From assembly GCF_016918035.1 (NCBI RefSeq), contig NZ_JAERWK010000010.1, forward strand, positions 310,001 to 374,000: DNA of 64,000 nucleotides, read 5' to 3'. Origin of the DNA: Nakamurella leprariae (GTDB lineage: Bacteria > Actinomycetota > Actinomycetes > Mycobacteriales > Nakamurellaceae). The notes under the pieces are model-generated. The model had not been told where the DNA came from. It saw only the letters and a program-made list of their open reading frames with translations, and did no database searches. A program made the translations under genes and the position numbers. Positions 35,648 through 44,148 of this stretch are shown here, piece after piece. The first letter of the stretch is position 1, and each line of letters starts with the position of its first letter.

Positions 35648-37389
35648 GCGGCCACCTCCGTCCTGCGCTGCGACTCGGCGATCTCCCGGTAGGTCGGGTT
35701 CGTCTCGAGCAGCTCGTCGTGGGTGCCCAGGCCGACCACCCGGCCGCCGTCCAGGACGACGATCTGGTCGGCCTCGACGATGCTCGAGACGCGTTGCGCG
35801 ACGAGCAGCACCGCGGAGTGCCGGGTCCACGGCCGGAGGGCGGCGCGCAGCCGGGCGTCGGTGGCCAGGTCGAGGGCGGAGAAGCAGTCGTCGAACAGGT
35901 AGATGCGCGGCCGGCGGACCAGGGCCCGGGCGATCGACAACCGCTGCCGTTGCCCGCCGGAGACGGTGGTGCCGCCCTGGGAGAGCCGGGTGTCCAGCCC
36001 GTCCGGCATCTCCCGGACGAACTCGGCGGCCTGCGCGATGGTCAGTGCCTCCCACAGCTCCTCGTCGGTCGCGTCCGGACGGCCGTGCCGCAGGTTCTCG
36101 GCGACCGTGCCGGAGAACAGATAGGGACGCTGGGGGACCAGTCCGATGCGGGCCCACAGCCGCTCCGGGTCCCACTCCCGGACGTCCAGTCCGTCGACGG
36201 CGACCGAGCCGCCGGTGACGTCGAACAGCCGGGGGATGAGCGAGAGCAGCGTGGTCTTGCCCGAGCCGGTGGCGCCGATGACCGCGGTGGTGGTGCCGGG
36301 CCGCAGGTGGATGGAGACGTCGCTGATGACGGGGGCGTCGGCGCCCGGGTAGCGGAACTCGGCCGCGTCGAACACCACCCCGGCCTGGTCGGGGCTCGGG
36401 TCGGCCGGCGGAGCCTGTGGGTGCTCCGGCGGTTTCACCGAGCTGCGGGTGTCCAGCACCTCGGTGATCCGGCCGGAGCTGACCGCGGCGCGCGGCACCA
36501 TGATCAGCACGAAGGTGGCCATGATGATCGACATGAGGATCTGCAGCAGGTAGCTGAGCAGGGCGATGAGCGAGCCGACTTGCAGCGTCCCGTCGTCCAC
36601 CCGGTGCGCGCCGAACCAGAGGACGGCCACGCTGGAGGCGTTGATGATCAGCATGATGATCGGGAAGAGCAGCGCCATGAGCCGGCCGACCCGCAGCGCG
36701 GTGTCGGTGAGCCGTCGGTTGGCGTCGCCGAACCGCTCGACCTCGTGGTCCTCCCGGACGAACGCTCGGACCACCCGGATGCCGGTGATCTGCTCGCGCA
36801 GGATCCGGTTCACCGTGTCCAGCCGCCGCTGCATGCGCTGGAACTGCGGCACCATCCGCGCCGCGACCACGGCGATGCAGGCGATGAGCAACGGCACGCT
36901 GATGAGCAGCAGCCAGGACATGCCCACGTCCTCGCGCAGCGCCATGATCACGCCGCCGACGGCCATGATCGGCGCCTGCACCAGGATCAGGCAGCTCATC
37001 AGCACCACGGTCTGCACCTGCAGCACGTCGTTGGTGGTGCGGGTGATGAGGGACGGGGCACCGAACTGGCCGAGCTCACGGGCCGAGAAGGTGCCCACCC
37101 GGGCGAACATGTCGCCGCGCAGCTGCTGACCGACGCCCATGGCGATGCGGGCGCCGAACCAGGTCGCGGCGATGGCGCAGACGATCTGCAGCACGGTCAC
37201 GCCGAGCATGAGCCCGCCGAGGGAGATGATCCGTCCGGTGTCGCCGGTGGCCACGCCGTCGTCGATGATGTCCGCGTTCAGCGCCGGCAGCAGCAGCGCG
37301 GCGATGGTGCCGATGAACTGCAGCACCACGACGACGACCAACGCCCCGCGGTGGGGCCGCAGGGAACTGCGCAACAGCCGGATGAGCAT
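35644..37389 (-). CDS. ABC exporter half-transporter, degenerate ATPase site
   Basis: 581 residues; GAGGAG precedes the ATG. Six spans are followed by an ATPase with Walker A GATGSGKTT and signature VSGGQRQRL. Walker B reads IYLFDDCFSALD: the catalytic Glu is Asp, the usual mark of the non-hydrolysing site in heterodimeric exporters. The pair is co-translated. No regulator gene adjoins it; 574 bp of non-coding DNA lies upstream. Confidence 0.9.
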   Translation of the reverse strand: MLIRLLRSSLRPHRGALVVVVVLQFIGTIAALLLPALNADIIDDGVATGDTGRIISLGGLMLGVTVLQIVCAIAATWFGARIAMGVGQQLRGDMFARVGTFSARELGQFGAPSLITRTTNDVLQVQTVVLMSCLILVQAPIMAVGGVIMALREDVGMSWLLLISVPLLIACIAVVAARMVPQFQRMQRRLDTVNRILREQITGIRVVRAFVREDHEVERFGDANRRLTDTALRVGRLMALLFPIIMLIINASSVAVLWFGAHRVDDGTLQVGSLIALLSYLLQILMSIIMATFVLIMVPRAAVSSGRITEVLDTRSSVKPPEHPQAPPADPSPDQAGVVFDAAEFRYPGADAPVISDVSIHLRPGTTTAVIGATGSGKTTLLSLIPRLFDVTGGSVAVDGLDVREWDPERLWARIGLVPQRPYLFSGTVAENLRHGRPDATDEELWEALTIAQAAEFVREMPDGLDTRLSQGGTTVSGGQRQRLSIARALVRRPRIYLFDDCFSALDLATDARLRAALRPWTRHSAVLLVAQRVSSIVEADQIVVLDGGRVVGLGTHDELLETNPTYREIAESQRRTEVAA

Positions 37390-37963
37390 CGGAGCTCCTC
37401 AGTGAGCCCGCCGACGGGCGGTGCCGGGCGGCGGGGTCGGAGGCCTGGCGGCGACTCGCGGGCGACGTCAGACCGGATCGCGGGGCGGATCGGGGTGCGG
37501 TTCGGTGCTGATCTCAGGGCGGCGGCGGACAGTTCCCGTCGGACAGCACCGGGCGGAGCGTAGGCCGGACATCCCCGACGATCACCTGGATTCCGCCCGC
37601 AGCTGATTCCGTGGCGGAAGCAACTGGGCGACCCGGCGCCGTGGCGTGGCTGAGCGACCGGCGAGCGTCTGCGTCCGTTCGCTCCTCGGGCCGGGTAGTC
37701 GGGTGGACGGTCGGTGAGGCCGGGCACGCCCGTGCTGATCCGGGCTGATCCGTGCTGATCCGTGCTGATCCGTGCTGATCGGAGCAATCCGGGCAGGCTC
37801 GCGGCTCGAACGACGACGGGCTGTGGCACCTGTCAGCGGCGTCGGTGCCGGGCTCTACGCTCTGCCTGATGCGGTTGCCCCCCCCCGGGGTCACCGCGGC
37901 ACGCCACCCGACCGCACCATGCCGATCGTGACGATCATGACGAACCTGCAGGAGGGTCCTTCC
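37390..37963. other. Non-coding interval with no supportable gene
   Basis: Between the divergent exporter and moaB genes I see no convincing frame. The interval contains a five-unit 10-bp tandem repeat (37731-37780), an eight-base C run near 37876, and the AGGAGGG ribosome site of moaB at its right edge. Confidence 0.6.
37731..37780. repeat. Five tandem 10-bp repeats
   Basis: The unit CGTGCTGATC occurs at 37731, 37751, 37761 and 37771, with a variant unit (CGGGCTGATC) at 37741. A 10-bp period places every copy on the same face of the helix. It lies between divergent promoters and could be a protein-binding array or a slippage-prone repeat. Confidence 0.85.
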
Positions 37964-38464
37964 GTGACCACGAGCACCCACGCTGGGCGCGCGCTCATCG
38001 TGTCGATCACCGACCACACCCTGCACGGCGAGGACGACGAGGGTGCGGGCGCGCTGGTCAGTGAGCTGCTCGTCGAGGCCGGGTTCGTGGTCGACGGGTC
38101 GGTGATCGTGCCGTCGGACGGGGTGGCCATCCGGACCGCGCTGAACACCGCGGTGATCGGCGGGGTCGACCTGGTCGTCACCGTCGGCGGCACCGGCGTG
38201 ACCCCACGGGACGTGACCCCGGACGTGACCGCCGAGGTGCTGGACCGCGAACTGCCCGGCATCGCCCAGGCCTTGCGCTGGTCCGGCATGGCCGCCGGCG
38301 CCACCGACGCGGTGATCTCCCGCGGGCTGGTCGGGGTGTCCGGCTCGACGCTGGTGGCCAACCTGGCCGGCAGTCGGCAGGCCATCCGCGACGGCATGGC
38401 CACGCTGACCCCGCTGGCCATCCACGTCATCGAGGACCTGGCCGACCCGGAGCTCGAGGTCTGA
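37964..38464 (+). CDS. moaB: MoaB/MogA-type molybdopterin adenylyltransferase domain protein
   Basis: 166 residues from the GTG 37964, with AGGAGGG seven bases upstream. The family core VVTVGGTGVTPRDVTPDVT binds molybdopterin. SGMAAGATDAVISRGLVGVSGSTLVANLAGS is the usual second half. It is the counterpart of Rv0984 (moaB2) by position next to mscL and the fmdB/glp locus. It may adenylylate molybdopterin or, like some MoaB paralogues, have lost that role. Confidence 0.88.
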   Translation: MTTSTHAGRALIVSITDHTLHGEDDEGAGALVSELLVEAGFVVDGSVIVPSDGVAIRTALNTAVIGGVDLVVTVGGTGVTPRDVTPDVTAEVLDRELPGIAQALRWSGMAAGATDAVISRGLVGVSGSTLVANLAGSRQAIRDGMATLTPLAIHVIEDLADPELEV

Positions 38465-38514
38465 TCCGACCGCCGGGCTGCTCGGCGACGCCGGGCCACC
38501 AACAACACCGGACC

Positions 38515-38541
38515 GGCCGGGCCGCCGCACGCGGCCCGGCC
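38515..38541. terminator. Hairpin between convergent moaB and the helical protein gene
   Basis: GGCCGGGCCGC and GCGGCCCGGCC form a perfect 11-bp stem with a 5-nt loop, 50 bp after moaB and 8 bp before the end of the opposing gene. Confidence 0.65.
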
Positions 38542-38548
38542 GCCGCCG

Positions 38549-38956
38549 TCAGTGCTGAGGCTCGCCCGTGCTGTCCACCTCGTCCTGCACCTCGTCCTGC
38601 ACCGCGTCCACCTCGGTCTCGACCGGCGGCTCGGCTGCATCGGGCTGACCGGCGTCCGGGCCAGCGGCGGCCGGGGCGTCGTCCCGTCCGGTGACCTTCT
38701 CGACCACGGTGCCGGCCACGTCGGTGATGGTGGCGCTGACCTGGCCGACCACCGCCGTGACCTTGTCCCAGGCCGGTCCGGCGGTCTCGCCGATCTTGTC
38801 GCCGACCTGACCGGCGGTCGCCTTGGTCTTCTCCCAGGCCGGCTCGGCCACCTCGCTGACCTTGTCGCCGACCGCGTCCGCGGCGGTCGTCAGCTTCTCG
38901 GTGACGTCGCCGGCCAGGGCCTTGGCCTTGTCAGCGGCCTTGTCCAGGAAGGTCAT
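38549..38956 (-). CDS. LEA/apolipoprotein-like amphipathic helical repeat protein
   Basis: 135 residues from the ATG 38956, with GGAGGA seven bases upstream. About 90 residues consist of approximate repeats built on VGDKVSEVAEPAWEKTKATAG and VGDKIGETAGPAWDKVTAVVG, predicted as amphipathic helices. An acidic Pro/Glu/Asp tail follows. Composition (Ala, Lys, Asp, Val; no Cys) resembles late-embryogenesis-abundant or antitoxin-like stress proteins seen in many actinobacteria. Function is unknown; membrane or nucleoid protection is a guess. Confidence 0.7.
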   Translation of the reverse strand: MTFLDKAADKAKALAGDVTEKLTTAADAVGDKVSEVAEPAWEKTKATAGQVGDKIGETAGPAWDKVTAVVGQVSATITDVAGTVVEKVTGRDDAPAAAGPDAGQPDAAEPPVETEVDAVQDEVQDEVDSTGEPQH

Positions 38957-39044
38957 GACGCGGTCCTCCAGGTGATCGAGGGGTAGGGACTCCCATGATG
39001 ATCGTTCGTCGGCGCCGCGTCGGTGAGATGGCACGCTCGACGAC

Positions 39045-39245
39045 ATGAGCGCGACGAACGACCCGGAGCCGGGCGCGGAGCAGCGAGGCCCGGCGGTGGA
39101 CCGGCGGCGGCTGGACGAGGTGTTCGGCACGACGTTGCCGGACGTCACCCGGGACGAACTGGACCCGGGCAGCTCCGGCGCCGGGGGGACCGGCCGGGAC
39201 GAACGGTGGTACCGGGAGAACCGGCCGCCGCACCACGGCGGCTGA
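39045..39245 (+). CDS. Small conserved actinobacterial protein
   Basis: 66 residues, acidic and Gly/Pro-rich. The centre RRRLDEVFGTTLPDVTRDELDP and the end WYRENRPPHHG recall a widespread short actinobacterial family of unknown role found near mscL/moaB. It is divergent from the helical-repeat gene, with 88 bp between them. No membrane segment or known motif is present. Confidence 0.65.
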   Translation: MSATNDPEPGAEQRGPAVDRRRLDEVFGTTLPDVTRDELDPGSSGAGGTGRDERWYRENRPPHHGG

Positions 39246-39256
39246 GTCGGTCGGCG

Positions 39257-39730
39257 TCAGCGGCTGGTGGGGCCGTCGGTCGGATCGACGGCTGGACGAG
39301 GGGAGTCGGGCAGGCGGGACTCCACCTCGGCCGGCGTGGCCCCGTCGCGCAGCAGGTCGCGGATCTCCAGGAGGATCTCGATCTCGGTCGGGTCGGCCTT
39401 GACCGGCGTCTTGCGCGCGGCGAGGCGGGCGTTGATGGCGTTCATCGGCGCCACGAACACGAAGTAGACGACCGCTGCGGTGATCACGAACGTGATGAGC
39501 GCGGTGATCAGCGCACCGATGTTGACGAACGACTCGGGCTTGCTCGGCACCACCCGGAACCCCAGCCCGCCGGCATCGACCGAGCCCACCGCGTTCAGCA
39601 GCGGCTGGATGACGTTGGTGGTGAAGGCGGTGACGACCGCGGTGAACGCCGCACCGATGACGACCGCGATCGCCAGCGAGATGACGTTCCCGCGCAGGAT
39701 GAAGTCCTTGAAGCCCCTGAGCATGCCCAT
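39257..39730 (-). CDS. mscL: Large-conductance mechanosensitive channel MscL
   Basis: 157 residues. The MscL N-terminus MLRGFKDFILRGNVISLAIAVVIG, with the amphipathic helix and first span, is plain. The second span is ITALITFVITAAVVYFVFVAPMN and the C-terminal bundle includes EIEILLEIRDLLRD. Two starts are possible (39730 or 39724). The channel opens on osmotic downshock. The periplasmic loop and C-terminal tail are of usual actinobacterial length. Position next to moaB matches Rv0985c. Confidence 0.93.
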   Translation of the reverse strand: MGMLRGFKDFILRGNVISLAIAVVIGAAFTAVVTAFTTNVIQPLLNAVGSVDAGGLGFRVVPSKPESFVNIGALITALITFVITAAVVYFVFVAPMNAINARLAARKTPVKADPTEIEILLEIRDLLRDGATPAEVESRLPDSPRPAVDPTDGPTSR

Positions 39731-39841
39731 CCTCGATCCCCGTTCCGGCTGCGACGTCAACGGATCCGGACGGTAGCAAGGTCGTCCATCCCGATCGATG
39801 CGGCTATCGGCGTGGCCCCGAGATCGGATGCGCAGCACGCC

Positions 39842-40546
39842 TCACCCCACCAACCGCAGCGCCAACGTCCCGGTGAGCGTCGCCGCCACCACCGCGTCGG
39901 CCACCGACTCCGGCAGCGCCAGCAGCACGGTGGCCGCCGGGTCCGCCCGTGCCGCACGTCCGTCGGATGGCGCAGCCGCGTCCAACCGCAGCACCAGCGC
40001 ATCGTCGGTCAACGCCTCGGGAGCTCCGGCCGGACCACCGGTGGGATCGGCCGCGAGGCGCAGCACCGCCACCCGAGACCCCGGCTGCAGCACCGACAGC
40101 ACGGCCGGGTCGGCCGGCGCGACCGGGACGACCGCGCGCCCCGGACCGGGATCCGGCGCGGCGCCGGTCAACCGGACGTCGGTGAGCACCTCGCCGCGGC
40201 GGATCGACGCAGCCAGGGTGCGGCCGTCCAGGGCGAGCGCCGGGTCGAGCGCGCCGTCCGGTGGGTCGCGACTCACTGCCGCGCGCAGATCACCGGGCTG
40301 CAGCACCGCGCCCAGCGGCAGATCCCGCGCGGCGATGGTCACCGGCACGCCGGCTTCCGCCTCCTCCGGGGGAGCGAGCGCGACCGCACCGGCCGCCAGC
40401 ACCAGCGCGACCGCGATCAGCCGGCGCAGGGTCCGCAGCTGCCGGCCGAGCGGCCGCCGGTCGATCCACCAGGCCAACAGCCGGTCCCGCCGGCCGGCCG
40501 TCAACCGGTCCTCGACATCTCCACCACGATCTCCGCTCCGTCGCAT
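39842..40546 (-). CDS. SAF-domain membrane-anchored protein (CpaB/RcpC-like)
   Basis: 234 residues from the ATG 40546. A basic cytoplasmic start is followed by one span (LIAVALVLAAGAVALAP). A SAF fold then begins at VTIAARDLPLGAVLQPGDLRAA, the pattern shared by FlgA, RcpC/CpaB and antifreeze-like domains that bind polysaccharide or peptidoglycan. No pilus genes are near. The same protein recurs between mscL and fmdB in many actinobacteria, so its role is probably envelope-related; the exact function is unknown. Confidence 0.8.
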   Translation of the reverse strand: MRRSGDRGGDVEDRLTAGRRDRLLAWWIDRRPLGRQLRTLRRLIAVALVLAAGAVALAPPEEAEAGVPVTIAARDLPLGAVLQPGDLRAAVSRDPPDGALDPALALDGRTLAASIRRGEVLTDVRLTGAAPDPGPGRAVVPVAPADPAVLSVLQPGSRVAVLRLAADPTGGPAGAPEALTDDALVLRLDAAAPSDGRAARADPAATVLLALPESVADAVVAATLTGTLALRLVG

Positions 40547-40640
40547 GCCGCGGACGCTACGAAGCGCGAGCCTCCGGAGCAGGACCCGACGAGCACAGCT
40601 GTGGACAACCCGGCCATGGGGACAACTGCTCCGAGCCGGA

Positions 40641-41870
40641 TCAGCCGTCGGTGTCCCACACCAGCAGCTGGTCGTCACCGTCGCGCGGGTCGCCGCGCCC
40701 GTCGGTGTTGGAGGTGGTGATCCACAGGATCCCGCCGGGACGCGCCAGCACCGACCGGAGCCGGCCGAACTCGTCGGCGAACCGCGGGACCGGCTCGCCG
40801 GTGGTCTCGTCGATCAACGGCACCTGCCACAGCCGTTCGCCGCCGAGCCCGGCCATCCACGCCGACCCACCCGTGATGGCCAGCCCGCTGGGGGAGGCCT
40901 CGTCGGTGGTCCACACCCGGTGCGGGTCGGTGAACCGCGGATCGCCGCCCATGCCTTCGACCTCGGGCCAGCCGTAGTTCGCGCCGGCGGTGATGAGATT
41001 CAGCTCGTCCCAGGTGTTCTGGCCGAACTCGGCGGCCCACAGCCGGCCGGCGGCGTCGAAGGCCAGGCCCTGCACGTTGCGGTGTCCGAGTGAGAACACC
41101 AGCGGCGCCTCCGGGAAGGGCGCCCCCGGGGCCGGGCTGCCGTCGAGCTGCAGCCGGAGGATCTTGCCGCCGAGCGAGCCGAGGTCCTGGGCGAGGGCGC
41201 TGTCGCCGCTGTCCCCGGTGCCGACGTACAGGAAGCCGTCCGGGCCGATGGCCAGCCGGCCGCCATTGTGGATGCGGCCCTTGGGCATGCCCTCGAGCAC
41301 GACCTGCTGGCCGGCGATCGCGCCGTCGGTGACAGTGAGCCGGGCGACGCGGTTGTCGTCGGCCGCGGTGTACATCACCAGCAGGGTGCCGGAGATGGTG
41401 GCCGCGTCGAAACCGGGCGCCACGACCACGCCGAGCAGGCCACCCTCCCCGCCGGGCACCACGCCGGCGACCGTACCGAGCTCGCCGACGGTGCCGTCGG
41501 GGGCGACGGTGCGGACCCGGCCGGTGTCCCGCTCGGTGATCACCGCGCGACCGTCGGGCAGCGCGTCCAGCCCCCACGGGGTGTCGAGCCCGGTGGCGAC
41601 GGCGGTCGGCTCGGCCGGCCCGGCGGGAACCGGAGCCGGCGACGGTGCCGGTGCCGGGGTCATGACGGTGGCCGGCGCGTCGGTGGTGGGGGACGCCGGC
41701 GGCGCGGCGCTCACCGTCGTCGTCGGGGTCGCGCTCTCCACGGCGTCGATGGATGACGACGACATCGTGGATGACGGGGCCGGTTCGGACCCGCCGGCCG
41801 AGCAGCCGGTGCCGACCGCAAGCGCCGCGGCGGCGAGAACGGCCAGAGCGGAGCGGCGCCGGATCGTCAC
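40641..41870 (-). CDS. PQQ-dependent sugar dehydrogenase-like lipoprotein
   Basis: 409 residues from the GTG 41870. A signal peptide ends at VGTGC, followed by a Ser/Thr/Ala/Pro-rich linker to about residue 95. A six-bladed propeller of the soluble glucose dehydrogenase (GSDH) family follows: TPWGLDALPDGRAVITERDTGRV, GGEGGLLGVVVAPGF, KGRIHNGGRLAIGPDGFLYVGTGD, GHRNVQGLAFD and EFGQNTWDELNLI. The His and Arg/Asn positions that bind PQQ appear conserved. It would act outside the membrane on a sugar or related substrate; no PQQ synthesis genes are in view. Confidence 0.85.
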   Translation of the reverse strand: MTIRRRSALAVLAAAALAVGTGCSAGGSEPAPSSTMSSSSIDAVESATPTTTVSAAPPASPTTDAPATVMTPAPAPSPAPVPAGPAEPTAVATGLDTPWGLDALPDGRAVITERDTGRVRTVAPDGTVGELGTVAGVVPGGEGGLLGVVVAPGFDAATISGTLLVMYTAADDNRVARLTVTDGAIAGQQVVLEGMPKGRIHNGGRLAIGPDGFLYVGTGDSGDSALAQDLGSLGGKILRLQLDGSPAPGAPFPEAPLVFSLGHRNVQGLAFDAAGRLWAAEFGQNTWDELNLITAGANYGWPEVEGMGGDPRFTDPHRVWTTDEASPSGLAITGGSAWMAGLGGERLWQVPLIDETTGEPVPRFADEFGRLRSVLARPGGILWITTSNTDGRGDPRDGDDQLLVWDTDG

Positions 41871-41899
41871 CCGCTCCAGTGTGCCCGGCGCCCGCGCGC

Positions 41900-42259
41900 T
41901 CAGCTGGAGGTGGACGCCGCCTTGGTGCTCGACGAGGACGACGAGCTCGACGCGGCCGGGGTGCTGGCGGTGGAGTTGCTGGACGAACTCGTCGACTCCT
42001 TGGCCGCGGGCTTGCTCGACTCCGAGGACTTGCTGTCGCTGCTCGAGGACGCGCCGGAGGAGGTGTCGGTCGCGGACGAGCCGGACCGGGAGTCGGTGCG
42101 GTAGAAGCCGCTGCCCTTGAACACCACGCCGACCGAGCCGTACACCTTGCGGAGCTTGCCGTTGCACTCCGGGCAGGTGGTGAGCGAGGCGTCGCTGAAG
42201 GCCTGGACGGCCTCGAAGCGGTGGTCGCACTCGGTGCAGGCGTACTGGTACGTGGGCAC
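41900..42259 (-). CDS. FmdB zinc-ribbon protein with serine-rich tail (Ruc-like)
   Basis: 119 residues from the GTG 42259, with AGGAGG upstream. Residues 1-45 form a rubredoxin-like zinc ribbon (CTECDHRF ... TTCPECNGKL, C-x2-C twice), followed by FKGSGFYRTD, the FmdB hallmark. The last ~60 residues are disordered, mostly Ser with Lys/Ala/Thr. This matches Rv0991c (Ruc), the redox-switched chaperone of M. tuberculosis whose zinc Cys sense oxidation, in both architecture and position. An equivalent role is an inference. Confidence 0.85.
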   Translation of the reverse strand: MPTYQYACTECDHRFEAVQAFSDASLTTCPECNGKLRKVYGSVGVVFKGSGFYRTDSRSGSSATDTSSGASSSSDSKSSESSKPAAKESTSSSSNSTASTPAASSSSSSSSTKAASTSS

Positions 42260-42421
42260 GACATCCTCCTGGCTGGACCCCGTCCGTCGACGGGGATGCG
42301 CGGGCCCCCGCCCGCCATTGGCACTCGCAGCGCGCGACTGCCAGAACCGATGATGCGACGCGGGCCGACCCGGACGCAACCACGCTGGTCAGCGGCCTGG
42401 TCACACTCCTCGGGCGAGGCC

Positions 42422-43201
42422 TCAGTCGGCCGATCCGGTGTCCTGCACGGCATCGACGACCAGCTCGGCGATGGCCCGCATCCCGTCGGCGTTCGGGTGG
42501 TAGGGCGCGGCGGACCGTCGGCCGAGGGAGAACCCGGTGGTCCACGGATGCGCCGACCAGGCATGGTGGTCGGCGCTGACGGCCGAGGCACGGACCAGCA
42601 GGCAGCCGTGGCGCTCCGCCGCCGCGGCCGTCTCGGCCGCCAGTCGGTCTGCGGTCTTCCGGGCCTGGTCGGCGACCTCGTCCGGCAGCGGGGGCGCGGG
42701 CACGCCGGCCGGGGGCAGCACGGTGAGGTAGTCGACGACCACCACGGTGGCCTGCGGCGCGCGGTCGGTGATCGTGCCGAGCAGCCGGTCGAGGGTGGCG
42801 GGCAGCCGCGCGAACCGGTTCTCCAGCGGTTCGACCGCCGTCCGCCGGGCCCGCCACTGCGCCCAGGCCCGCAGCGGCCGCGGCAGGCTGGCCATGATCA
42901 GCCCGCCGATGTACCCGACGTCGTTCCCGCCGGCGGTCACGGTGACCAGCGAGGTCGCCGAACTCACCGCCTCGACCTGCGCGGGCATGCCCGGGCCGCC
43001 GTCGACCAGCTGGGCGGCGGTGGCCCCGGAGCAGCTGACGTCGGTGAGCGGCACGCCCAACCGGGCGGCGACGAGATGGGCGGCGTTGGCGCTGGACCGA
43101 CCGGCCCGGCGCGGGCTGCCGGACTCCCGCGGCCGGATGCCCGGACCGGCGGCGAACGAACTGCCCAGAGCGACGTAGTGGCCGTGCGGTGCTTCCGTCA
43201 C
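42422..43201 (-). CDS. SGNH/GDSL hydrolase
   Basis: 259 residues from a GTG overlapping the 5-FCL stop (GTGA). Block I is YVALGSSFAAGPG (nucleophile Ser in GSSFAAG), block III is VTAGGNDVGYIG, and the last block YHPNADGMRAIAELV supplies the Asp/His-like end (H-x-N-x-x-G). No signal peptide is visible, so it is probably cytoplasmic. It is an esterase or lipase of unknown substrate, translationally coupled to the folate gene. Confidence 0.83.
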   Translation of the reverse strand: MTEAPHGHYVALGSSFAAGPGIRPRESGSPRRAGRSSANAAHLVAARLGVPLTDVSCSGATAAQLVDGGPGMPAQVEAVSSATSLVTVTAGGNDVGYIGGLIMASLPRPLRAWAQWRARRTAVEPLENRFARLPATLDRLLGTITDRAPQATVVVVDYLTVLPPAGVPAPPLPDEVADQARKTADRLAAETAAAAERHGCLLVRASAVSADHHAWSAHPWTTGFSLGRRSAAPYHPNADGMRAIAELVVDAVQDTGSAD

Positions 43202-43875
43202 GACGCGGACCCGACCGCCCGCACCCCGCCGCGCGGGGTGACCACGTGCGTGACCGGGTGGTCGAGCGGATCGGCCGGCAGCGCGTCGAGCACCTCGTCG
43301 TCGAACACCACGGCGAGCAGCGGCGGCGGGGGACTGATGGTGCCGACGGTGTCGAGCAGGGCCAGCGTCCGGTCGTAGTGCCCGCCACCGCGGCCGAGCC
43401 GGTGCCCGGTGCGGTCGACCGCCAGTGCCGGCACCAGCACCAGGTGCACGGTGCCGATGGCGTCCGGTCCGAGCCGCGGGCCTGCCGGTTCTTCGATGCC
43501 GTGCTCGCCGACCGTCGTGGCAGCGGATCGGTACTGCACCCAGTCCAGCGGGGACGCCCCGGTCACGGCGGGCACCAGCACCCGCACCCCGCGGGCGGCC
43601 AGCGCGGGCAGCGCGACCGGGTCGAGCGGCTCGGTGGGCAGGGGTAGGAAGGCGGCCACCGTGATCGCGGCGTTGCGGGCGACGGTGAGCGTGTCGGCCA
43701 GGGCGGTGACGTGTCCGCCGACCGCCTCCCGCGCGGCCTGTCGCTCGGCGTCGGGTCGGGACCGCCGGCGGTCCAGCAGCTCGCGACGCAGCGCCGCCTT
43801 GGCGTCCGGGACCGAACTGGTCGCCGACTGGCCGGTTCGGTCGGGACCGTCGCCGTTGGGCCGATCGGGGGTCAC
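43198..43875 (-). CDS. 5-formyltetrahydrofolate cyclo-ligase
   Basis: 225 residues from the GTG 43875, which is a weak start choice because no clear ribosome site exists. AALRRELLDRRRS at the N-terminus, VAAFLPLPTEPLD in the middle, and GRGGGHYDRTLA near the end (ATP/folate-binding motif) define the family. The enzyme converts 5-formyl-THF to 5,10-methenyl-THF with ATP. It is the counterpart of Rv0992c in the conserved fmdB-5FCL-glp locus, divergent from glp. Confidence 0.88.
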   Translation of the reverse strand: MTPDRPNGDGPDRTGQSATSSVPDAKAALRRELLDRRRSRPDAERQAAREAVGGHVTALADTLTVARNAAITVAAFLPLPTEPLDPVALPALAARGVRVLVPAVTGASPLDWVQYRSAATTVGEHGIEEPAGPRLGPDAIGTVHLVLVPALAVDRTGHRLGRGGGHYDRTLALLDTVGTISPPPPLLAVVFDDEVLDALPADPLDHPVTHVVTPRGGVRAVGSAS

Positions 43876-44148
43876 GGGCGAGAACGTACCTGCGGTGACG
43901 AACCAGCGACATGGCCGGTTCGCGCGGTCTGCGGGCTGGTCGAACGCGTGATCGAACAAGTCGGCCTCCGGCGTGATGATCACCGCCTCCTGCGGCCGTG
44001 CTCGCCGTTCGGGGCGGCGCCACCCGCTAGCGTGAACGTCCATGAACGCGCAGACACGCCGCACCAGGTGCGCCGCGCTCGTCGCCGGCTGGTGCAGGGA
44101 CCGGCCGCTCCCCGGGATCACGGCGGCGTCGGCCGGAGGGATCGGCTG

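Noticed and set aside
42422-44023. A 533-codon frame covering the GDSL hydrolase and 5-FCL genes as one protein
   Set aside because: The upstream part is a shadow of the 5-FCL gene; the hydrolase has its own GTG start (43201) with a GTGA overlap and the family N-terminus.
43711-44148. N-terminal extension of the MoeA/Glp frame, or a galU remnant
   Set aside because: The upstream codons are the complement of the 5-FCL gene and show no UTP-glucose uridylyltransferase motifs; GGAGGG supports the start at 44149.
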